Below are positions 57,692 through 64,000 of a stretch of 64,000 bases of DNA, one piece after another. Position 1 is the first letter of the stretch; the number at the start of each line of letters is the position of its first letter. This DNA is from Gammaproteobacteria bacterium (lineage in GTDB: Bacteria; Pseudomonadota; Gammaproteobacteria; GCA-001735895). The notes beneath the pieces are model-generated. The model had not been told where the DNA came from. It saw only the letters and a list, made by a program, of their open reading frames with translations, and ran no database searches. A program made the translations under genes and the position numbers. Location: contig JAJDOF010000108.1 in assembly GCA_022340305.1 (NCBI GenBank), forward strand, positions 1-64,000, written 5' to 3'.

Positions 57692-58807
57692 ATGAAAAGG
57701 GTCGGTTTTGTTGGTTGGCGTGGCATGGTTGGATCGGTGTTGATGCAGCGTATGCTCGACGAAGGGGATTTTTCCAGGATCGAAGAGCCGGTTTTTTTCA
57801 CGACCTCGCAGGCGGGTGGGGTGGGCCCCGATATCGGCAGGGAGATCCCGGCTTTGCGGGACGCCCATGATCTGCAGCAGTTGAGCGCAATGGATGCCAT
57901 CGTCAGTTGCCAGGGTGGTGACTACACGACACAGATACACGCTGCATTGCGCAGTAGCGGATGGCAGGGTTACTGGATAGATGCGGCCTCAGCGCTGCGC
58001 ATGCACGATGACAGCGTCATCATACTGGATCCGGTAAATCGCTCGGTCATCGACAATGCCCTGGTTGCAGGCAAGCGTGATTTTATCGGTGGTAATTGCA
58101 CGGTAAGCCTGATGATGATGGCGATGGGTGGTTTGTTCGATCACGATCTGGTCGAGTGGATGAGCGTGATGACTTACCAGGCAGCCTCCGGCGGTGGTGC
58201 CCGCCACATGCGCGAATTGATTGCCGGGATGGGTAGTTTGCATCAGAGCGTGGCAGAATTACTCGATGATCCGGCATCGGCGATACTTGAAATTGATCGC
58301 CTGGTGACCGCGCGTTTGCGTTCGGCCGATTATCCCAGTGAACAATTTGGGGTGCCCCTGGCCGGTAGCCTGATCCCATGGATCGATACCCAACTCGACA
58401 ATGGGCAGAGTCGCGAAGAGTGGAAGGCTGGTGTCGAGGCCAACAAGATTCTGGGGCGCACCACTGACCTGATCCCCATCGATGGACTCTGTGTGCGGGT
58501 TGGTGCGATGCGTTGTCATTCGCAGGCGCTAACCGTGAAGCTCAGGCGCAATATCCCCGTCGATGAAATTCGGCAAATGCTGGCCGAGTCGAACGACTGG
58601 GTTCAGGTTTTAGCAAACGACCGGCAGATTTCGATGGAGCATTTGACCCCGGCCGCGGTGACCGGTTCGCTTGATATTCCGGTAGGCAGGTTACGTAAAC
58701 TGAATATGGGTGACGATTATCTCGCCGCATTCACGGTCGGTGATCAGCTGTTGTGGGGAGCAGCGGAACCTCTGCGGCGTATGTTAAACATCTTGCACGA
58801 GTATTAG
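57692..58807 (+). CDS. asd: Aspartate-semialdehyde dehydrogenase
   Basis: A 371-residue enzyme reducing aspartyl phosphate to aspartate semialdehyde, the branch point to lysine, threonine and methionine. The NADP motif '[18 protein letters not shown]' is N-terminal and the catalytic Cys136 lies in 'GGNCTVSLM', matching E. coli Cys135. The ATG at 57692 has GGGAG upstream; an ATG at 57680 would add four residues. usg follows after 1 bp. Confidence 0.96.
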   Translation: MKRVGFVGWRGMVGSVLMQRMLDEGDFSRIEEPVFFTTSQAGGVGPDIGREIPALRDAHDLQQLSAMDAIVSCQGGDYTTQIHAALRSSGWQGYWIDAASALRMHDDSVIILDPVNRSVIDNALVAGKRDFIGGNCTVSLMMMAMGGLFDHDLVEWMSVMTYQAASGGGARHMRELIAGMGSLHQSVAELLDDPASAILEIDRLVTARLRSADYPSEQFGVPLAGSLIPWIDTQLDNGQSREEWKAGVEANKILGRTTDLIPIDGLCVRVGAMRCHSQALTVKLRRNIPVDEIRQMLAESNDWVQVLANDRQISMEHLTPAAVTGSLDIPVGRLRKLNMGDDYLAAFTVGDQLLWGAAEPLRRMLNILHEY

Positions 58808-58808
58808 C

Positions 58809-59756
58809 ATGACACATCGCATTGCGCTTTCTCACGCCAGTAGTGTCGCCGCCGAAGCCATACTCGAAAAACTTCCCGAATCCGGCATAGCGTCGGATTC
58901 GCTGGTTTTACTGGATCATCAAACCAACCTCGGCAAACGCATTGCCTATGGCGGCACTCATCTGGCGTTGCTGGATCAGCAGCAGCACGATTTATCGGGT
59001 TGTTCGCTGTTGTTGATGCCGCAGGCCGAACCTGAACTCGAATCGTCCGCGTTGCAGCAAGGGTGTCTGTTGGTGAGTCATTCCATTGTGGATGAGCGCG
59101 CGCCAGTTTTTGTCGGGGTTGGTGATATGCCGTCGATCTCCTATAGTGAAACACGGCTGCGACTCGCTGGCCCCGAATTGACGTGCCTGTTGCCGGCGCT
59201 GATTGAGCTCGAACAGCTGGCTGGTATCACGCAGTTGCACGTTACGCTGATGCGCAGCGCCGAGTTTCGCGGTAAGGCTGGAATCGATGAATTGGCGTCG
59301 CAAACGGTGAACCTGCTGAGTTCACGCGATATCGAACCCGTAGTCTATTCGCAACAGATCGCCTTCAACCTGTTACCCGAAGCGACAAGCCCACAGGTAG
59401 AAGCCGATTTCAGGCATTTTTTAGGAAATAGTTCCTGTTCGATTGCGCTGCAAACCGTTAATGTGCCGGTATTCCATGGATTTGCCGCGGCAGTGCAGAT
59501 CGGGTTTGACGTCGATGTACCATTGAAGGACTGCGAAAGGCGATTGTCCGCCCTTGATAAGGTGACGATAAAAAATACCGATTCGAGTCCGATTGCCGAC
59601 TGTAATCAGTCGTTTGGCTGTGTTATCAGCCAACTGAAACAGACCTCGAATCAACCCGCCAACCTGCAATTTTGGATGGTTGCAGATCCCATGAGATACG
59701 GATTGGCAAATAATTACGTGAATGTTGCAGACTTTTTGCTAAAATCTTTTTTGTAA
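58809..59756 (+). CDS. usg: Usg: aspartate-semialdehyde dehydrogenase paralogue without the catalytic Cys
   Basis: A 315-residue protein with the overall Asd fold. The conserved 'YSQQIAFNLLPEA', 'VPVFHGFAAAVQI' and the C-terminal 'VADPMRYGLANNYVNVADFLL' are those of USG-1/Asd2 proteins. Where asd has 'GGNCTV' this protein has 'GPELTC', so the catalytic Cys position seems replaced, as is known for Usg. The asd-usg-fimV-truA order is typical of Pseudomonas-like genomes. Its function is unknown. Confidence 0.88.
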   Translation: MTHRIALSHASSVAAEAILEKLPESGIASDSLVLLDHQTNLGKRIAYGGTHLALLDQQQHDLSGCSLLLMPQAEPELESSALQQGCLLVSHSIVDERAPVFVGVGDMPSISYSETRLRLAGPELTCLLPALIELEQLAGITQLHVTLMRSAEFRGKAGIDELASQTVNLLSSRDIEPVVYSQQIAFNLLPEATSPQVEADFRHFLGNSSCSIALQTVNVPVFHGFAAAVQIGFDVDVPLKDCERRLSALDKVTIKNTDSSPIADCNQSFGCVISQLKQTSNQPANLQFWMVADPMRYGLANNYVNVADFLLKSFL

Positions 59757-59820
59757 TCTATAGTTACATCTACTTGTGAAAGTGCTTTCTTTAAAGTAAA
59801 TTCTCTGGCTATCATCATAG

Positions 59821-59843
59821 GTGCATGGATTTAATGCACTTTT
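59821..59843 (+). terminator. Weak hairpin with T-run before fimV
   Basis: GTGCAT (59821-59826) pairs with ATGCAC (59834-59839) over a 7-base loop and is followed by TTTT. It could end the leuC-usg transcript or form part of the fimV 5' leader. The AT-rich 124-bp gap probably also holds the fimV promoter; a GGGAG motif lies about 13 bp before the fimV GTG. Confidence 0.4.
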
Positions 59844-59880
59844 AAATAAGAAATAAGTTAGGGAGCTGGGAGACTAAAAC

Positions 59881-62800
59881 GTGCGTAATCTGGGACTAAT
59901 AGTAGCATTGTGGTTGACGGTTTTTTTGCCGATAAACAGTTTTGCCCTGGGTCTTGGCGAGATTGAAGTCAATTCATTTCTGAACCAGCCACTGAATGCG
60001 GAGATCCAGGTTATTTCCGCGCGCCCGGGTGAGATCGATGATCTTCTGGTTAGCCTGGCATCTCGCGAAGCCTTTAGCCGTGCCGGCCTCGAGCGTCCAC
60101 TTCACCTGTCTGATCTCAAGTTCACAGTCAGGAGAAATGAATCAGGTGATAGCGCCGTGATCGTCGTAACCACGCGCGACTCCATAAAAGAGCCATTTCT
60201 TAATTTTCTTATCGAAGCAGACTGGTCCAAGGGTCGCCTGTTGCGTGAATTTACCGTTTTGCTGGATCCTCCCTTTTATGCTGATCAGCCCGCGGCTGCC
60301 GAAACGCTGGGACAAAGCAGTCTACCTGCGGCCACCGACGATGCCACGGCTAGCGATAGCATGTCGTCATCCGGTGCTGACCTGGCTTCCGATGAAGCTG
60401 CTGCGGATGGTTCCATTACCGAGCCGATTGCGCTATCCGGGGATGGTTCGAGATCGCAGGCATCCACCACTATCTCGCAAACATCGAGTCCACCCTCCAG
60501 TAGCGAATACGTTACTGACGAAACTCAAAACATCATCCAGGGTGATGTTTTAGTCGTTAAGGGGGATACCTTGTGGAGTATCGCGTCGCGCTTCAAGGAT
60601 GACGCCCACAGTATGGCCCAGGTGATGCTCGCTTTTCAGCGCACTAATCCGAACGCCTTCAACGATGGCAATATCAACAACATGAAAGTGGGCGCGGTAT
60701 TGCGCGCGCCGAGTGCCAATGAACTTGATGCCCTCTCGAAGCAGGCTGCCTATGCCGAAACCCTGGTGCAAAATGGTCTGTGGGATGAATATGTCGCCCG
60801 CGTCACCGGAGTTTCTCCAGCGCCTGGTGCCGCTGCTGCAGGCGATTCACAGTCAACCTCTGCAGGTGAATCTGAACCGCAGGGTGAACTGAGCCTGTTA
60901 TTGCCGGGCGAGGGCGATAGCAGCTCGACGGGCACCGGTGAAAGTACCAATATCGGGCAGTTACGGACCAAACTGGCGTTAGCTGAGGAAGAGCTGGAAG
61001 CTTCCCGTATTGAGAATAAAGATCTGGAATCCCGAATATCGGAGCTGCAGGCGCGACTTTCCAAGGTCGAAGAATTGCGGAAGATGGTCGAAATCCAGGA
61101 CGATAGCCTCGCGCAGTTACAGGCCGGGCTGAGCGACAGTCAAACACAGGATATTGTCGATGGCGAAAGCGAAGACAGCATGGTTGAAGACGCTACGAGT
61201 AGTGGCGCAGCGGGTGCAAATACCGTTGAAGATACGATAAAGGCCGACGAAGAGGCATTGCTCGAAGAATTACTCGCCGAGGAAGCCACGGCGCAAGCCG
61301 AAGAGCAGGCCGCGCTGCAGAAAGGTGACATGCCCGATGGCGAGAGCGAGTCGGCCGTAGAGGATGAAATTGTAAAAGTGCAGCCGATGGCCGACGGAAC
61401 CGAGCAGATGGTCGACGACGAGGCGAGGCCAGCGGTGGCGGTTCCTCCTCCGGCACCCGTGATTATTACCGAACCGACGAGCAGTAGCGGTGGCTCGATG
61501 CTTGACGGCATATTACCGCAGGAAGTCGTCGACATGCTCCCGTCGATGGGTGGTATTTTCAGTAATCCAATTATTCTTGCTGCGCTCGGTGGTGTCATTG
61601 TTCTGTTGTTGGTCCTGGTCGTAATCAAGCGTAGAAAAGCCGCGGAGGATGATGATTTTGGCCTTGGTAGCGATACTGGTAATGATGATTTGTTCGCCAA
61701 CGATGACGAAGATGAGTTGACGCCGATCCATCTGGCTGAAGTCGAAGATCAGCTAGAAACCGATATAGAAGTCCCCGCTGCGGAGGATAAGGTAACTGCG
61801 GAAATATCTGCCGGGCCTGCAGAGGAAGTCGAGGACGAATTCGCTGCGACCGCAATTATTTCAGCGGCCGACATGCCCCAGTCCCCGGCACCGGCGACTC
61901 CGGTTGCTGAACAGGATGACGTGCTGAATGAAGTCGACGTCTATCTCGCCTATGGTTTGTACGACAACGCTGAAGATCTGTTGAAGAATAGTCTGGTTGA
62001 GAATCCCGATCGAGCGGATTATCGTTCGAAACTGCTGGATACCTATTTTGCGACCAGGAAGGTGGATGACTTTGTTAAGGAAGCTGAAAACCTCAAGGGG
62101 ATGGGCGACCTGGGAAGCGCGTACTGGAATCGCGTGCAAATCATGGGTTATGAGCTGGCGCCAGATAACGCATTATTTTCCGCCGCCAAGGATAGCGGGC
62201 TTAGCGCCGCCGACCTCGAGATAGCCAAACCCCAGGAGGCCGATTTTGACCTCGGTGCGGCCGAAGACGAAGACGTCAGTTTCTCCACTACGGACTTTAA
62301 TCTCGGAGAGGAAGATGGCGGTAGTGATTTCGGTGGTGCCACAAACCTGACTGCGGGCGGCGAACTGGAGTCTACCCAGCAGATTCCCACCAAGGCGGGT
62401 AAATCGCCAGCGCTAGATGATGATAGCGATGCCGCAGATGACTCGTTTGAACTGCCAGACGACATAGGCGATGAACTCGAATTCTCAATGGACGATGATG
62501 CCGCGGGCGCTGAGTTACCGGCTGGTTCGGAATTAGCGGATGACGAAACCGGTGAATTTGGCATGCTGGACGATCTTGATCTCGAAGATTTCGGCGCAGA
62601 CGAAGTCGACCAGGCTGCTGATGATGACGAAGTCGCACTTGATTTTGGCATGGAGGATGAGGAGGACGGCGACGACCAGGTGGGGGCCAAAACGGAAATA
62701 ATCACTCCTAACTACGATGAAACTGCAGTTCTCGAGATGGAGGATGACGACGAAGACGTTACTGCTGATGACTTCACGGATGGAGACGAAGACGGCATAG

Positions 62801-63276
62801 ACCTGGGGATGGAAGACACGGCATTGAAGACTTCCGAGGACCACATCGAAGATACCGGTGAACTGGTGCTCGATGTCCAGGACGGCACCGAGGATATCTC
62901 GATCATAGATTTTGGTGGAAACGACTTCGAAGAACCGACAGATAAAGTCCCGTCAATTTCCGATTCTGAGCTCGATATTGATGATGATGACTTTGTGCTC
63001 GATGACGAAGACGATAAAGACGCCAGAACGGGCACTTTTGCGCCGGGTGATTTTGACGAACCGACCGCCGTCGTCGACTCGCTGGCTAATCTTGATGATA
63101 TGGATGATCTCATGCTGCCGGACGATGTGGACGAAGTATCGACCAAGCTCGATCTGGCGCGCGCTTTTATCGATATGGGCGATACCGAGGGTGCCCGCGG
63201 TAGTCTCGAAGAGGTAATGTCGGAAGGTAATGCTGAACAGAAGGCCGAAGCCAGGACCTTGCTGGATCAGATTTAA
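59881..63276 (+). CDS. fimV: FimV/HubP-type polar landmark protein
   Basis: A 1131-residue inner-membrane protein that organises the cell pole, type IV pili and cyclic-AMP signalling. It has a signal peptide (about residues 1-22), the FimV N-terminal domain ('GLGEIEVNSFLNQPLNAEIQVISARPGEIDDLLV'), a LysM domain at about 222-275 ('VVKGDTLWSIASRFK'), a coiled coil at about 362-410 and one membrane helix at about 563-583 ('PIILAALGGVIVLLLVLVVI'). A TPR-like segment ('DVYLAYGLYDNAEDLLKNSL', about 684) and a very acidic stretch follow, then the conserved C-terminal FimV domain ('KLDLARAFIDMGDTEGARGSLEEV'). The GTG start follows a GGGAG motif. Confidence 0.94.
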   Translation: MRNLGLIVALWLTVFLPINSFALGLGEIEVNSFLNQPLNAEIQVISARPGEIDDLLVSLASREAFSRAGLERPLHLSDLKFTVRRNESGDSAVIVVTTRDSIKEPFLNFLIEADWSKGRLLREFTVLLDPPFYADQPAAAETLGQSSLPAATDDATASDSMSSSGADLASDEAAADGSITEPIALSGDGSRSQASTTISQTSSPPSSSEYVTDETQNIIQGDVLVVKGDTLWSIASRFKDDAHSMAQVMLAFQRTNPNAFNDGNINNMKVGAVLRAPSANELDALSKQAAYAETLVQNGLWDEYVARVTGVSPAPGAAAAGDSQSTSAGESEPQGELSLLLPGEGDSSSTGTGESTNIGQLRTKLALAEEELEASRIENKDLESRISELQARLSKVEELRKMVEIQDDSLAQLQAGLSDSQTQDIVDGESEDSMVEDATSSGAAGANTVEDTIKADEEALLEELLAEEATAQAEEQAALQKGDMPDGESESAVEDEIVKVQPMADGTEQMVDDEARPAVAVPPPAPVIITEPTSSSGGSMLDGILPQEVVDMLPSMGGIFSNPIILAALGGVIVLLLVLVVIKRRKAAEDDDFGLGSDTGNDDLFANDDEDELTPIHLAEVEDQLETDIEVPAAEDKVTAEISAGPAEEVEDEFAATAIISAADMPQSPAPATPVAEQDDVLNEVDVYLAYGLYDNAEDLLKNSLVENPDRADYRSKLLDTYFATRKVDDFVKEAENLKGMGDLGSAYWNRVQIMGYELAPDNALFSAAKDSGLSAADLEIAKPQEADFDLGAAEDEDVSFSTTDFNLGEEDGGSDFGGATNLTAGGELESTQQIPTKAGKSPALDDDSDAADDSFELPDDIGDELEFSMDDDAAGAELPAGSELADDETGEFGMLDDLDLEDFGADEVDQAADDDEVALDFGMEDEEDGDDQVGAKTEIITPNYDETAVLEMEDDDEDVTADDFTDGDEDGIDLGMEDTALKTSEDHIEDTGELVLDVQDGTEDISIIDFGGNDFEEPTDKVPSISDSELDIDDDDFVLDDEDDKDARTGTFAPGDFDEPTAVVDSLANLDDMDDLMLPDDVDEVSTKLDLARAFIDMGDTEGARGSLEEVMSEGNAEQKAEARTLLDQI

Positions 63277-63283
63277 TAGTCGT

Positions 63284-63304
63284 CGCGGGGTGTCTGACCC
63301 CGCG
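63284..63304 (+). repeat. Perfect 8-bp hairpin after fimV
   Basis: CGCGGGGT (63284-63291) pairs with ACCCCGCG (63297-63304) over loop GTCTG, 7 bp after the fimV stop. It has no T-run of its own; with the terminator that follows it may protect the fimV mRNA 3' end. Confidence 0.6.
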
Positions 63305-63315
63305 CCAGATTGACG

Positions 63316-63345
63316 GCCTGTGGCGTAAGCTGCAGGCTTTTTTTT
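63316..63345 (+). terminator. Rho-independent terminator of fimV
   Basis: A 9-bp stem (63316-63324 with 63329-63337, two G-T pairs) closed by a GTAA tetraloop is followed by eight T (63338-63345). This clearly ends the fimV transcript. The 157 bp up to truA contain an inverted repeat GGCATCC/GGATGCC (63366-63372 with 63396-63402) and presumably the truA promoter. Confidence 0.85.
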
Positions 63346-63502
63346 GCATCGACTGCAGGAATTTTGGCATCCTCGTGCCCTTAACATTCCGTCTGGGATG
63401 CCTGCTGCGTCGCTACTCTGTGATAGGGAATATGCGCATAGGCTTGTTTTTCGTACCGAGGGAACCAAATATGCGAACTTTAGATTGTAAACTAACAAAA
63501 TC

Positions 63503-64000
63503 GTGGTCGGATTAGTGAAATATGCCGTGGGCGTCGAGTACCGTGGCTCGGCCTATTGTGGCTGGCAGCGTCAGCCGCATTGTGATTCCGTTCAGCAAAA
63601 CCTTGAGCAGGCGCTCAGTTTTGTCGCCGATCACGCGATCGAACTGGTCTGTGCGGGGCGTACCGATAGCGGTGTGCATGCAGTAGAGCAGGTCGCTCAT
63701 TTCAATAGCATGTCCAAACGCAGTGAGCGCGCCTGGTTGATGGGGGCAAATTGCCGCTTGCCACGCGATATTCGAATTAAATGGGTGGTGCCGGTATCGG
63801 ATGATTTTCATGCCCGTTTTGGCGCACAGGCCCGCGCTTATCGCTACCTTATTCTTAATAATACGGTTCCCAGTGCCTTATTCCATGATCTCAGCGCCTG
63901 GGAGTTTCGTGATCTCGACCACCACAAGATGCATGAATGCGCTCAGATCTTACTCGGTGAGCACGATTTCAGCAGTTTTCGCGCGGTTGGTTGCCAGGCG
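63503..64000 (+). CDS. truA: tRNA pseudouridine(38-40) synthase TruA, 5' part
   Basis: The frame runs off the end of the window; 166 residues are visible. The catalytic Asp55 is in 'CAGRTDSGVHA', and 'VEYRGSAYCGWQRQPH' and 'FHARFGAQARAYRYLILN' are conserved TruA segments. TruA modifies U38-U40 in the anticodon arm. Two GTG codons can start it, 63503 and 63515; neither has a clear ribosome-binding site. Its place after fimV agrees with the Pseudomonas order fimV-truA-trpF. Confidence 0.93.
   Translation, partial: MVGLVKYAVGVEYRGSAYCGWQRQPHCDSVQQNLEQALSFVADHAIELVCAGRTDSGVHAVEQVAHFNSMSKRSERAWLMGANCRLPRDIRIKWVVPVSDDFHARFGAQARAYRYLILNNTVPSALFHDLSAWEFRDLDHHKMHECAQILLGEHDFSSFRAVGCQA

Noticed and set aside
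63284-63304. First hairpin after fimV as the terminator
   Set aside because: The stem is perfect but has no T-run; the next hairpin at 63316-63345 has eight T and is the better terminator.

Overview
The window reads as a chromosomal segment of a free-living, probably marine or aquatic gammaproteobacterium. The evidence is gene content and order: the blocks ybeZ-ybeY-corC-lnt-leuS-lptE-(insert)-holA-proA-nadD-rsfS-rlmH and leuC-leuD-leuB-asd-usg-fimV-truA both match the arrangement known from Pseudomonas-like Gammaproteobacteria. The DNA has a moderate G+C content, uses GTG and TTG starts fairly often, and is densely packed with short or overlapping gene junctions. No tRNA, rRNA, CRISPR array, transposase or prophage was found.

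Layout. (1) 1-3080: the edge of a surface-polysaccharide locus, with the tail of a sugar epimerase, a monotopic phosphoglycosyl transferase and a WbpM/PglF-type nucleotide-sugar dehydratase. (2) 3194-11446: housekeeping genes for tRNA modification (miaB), ribosome and RNA maturation (ybeZ, ybeY), corC, lipoprotein N-acylation (lnt), leucyl-tRNA synthetase and LPS export (lptE). (3) 11459-16400: an insertion in this conserved backbone. It has its own sigma70-like promoter and encodes a membrane-anchored Sel1-like protein, a secreted SH3/von Willebrand A protein resembling the non-kinase half of the type VI regulator PpkA, and a TagT/TagS-like ABC transporter. It ends in a candidate Gac/Rsm small RNA: a near-consensus GacA box, stem-loops presenting GGA, and a strong terminator. 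(4) 16507-28249: holA, proA, nadD, rsfS, rlmH, maf, rng, the giant AsmA-like gene yhdP and tldD. (5) 28298-33803, minus strand: an RND efflux pump with its adaptor, plus a single-domain asparaginase-like protein. A 265-bp segment bounded by perfect 17-bp inverted repeats lies between adaptor and pump. (6) 33896-54235: accessory metabolism. This part holds an MFS transporter; a RimK ligase with two candidate processing enzymes; ArgE-DUF1028 divergent from RidA; a LysR-controlled trimethylamine-dehydrogenase-like flavoprotein with a cupin; a DksA-like zinc-finger protein; a deacetylase; an amine oxidase; glutaryl-CoA dehydrogenase with a CoA transferase; and a proline-racemase-family enzyme. (7) 54348-64000: leucine and aspartate-family biosynthesis under a divergent LysR gene, a small lipoprotein gene inside the leu cluster, then usg, fimV and the 5' part of truA.

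The two most unusual items are the candidate Gac/Rsm RNA at about 16.26-16.40 kb and the kinase-less PpkA/TagTS-like module directly upstream of it. Start codons were chosen by reading start, ribosome-binding site and overlap context by eye. Function assignments rest on motif and family recognition, not on database searches.
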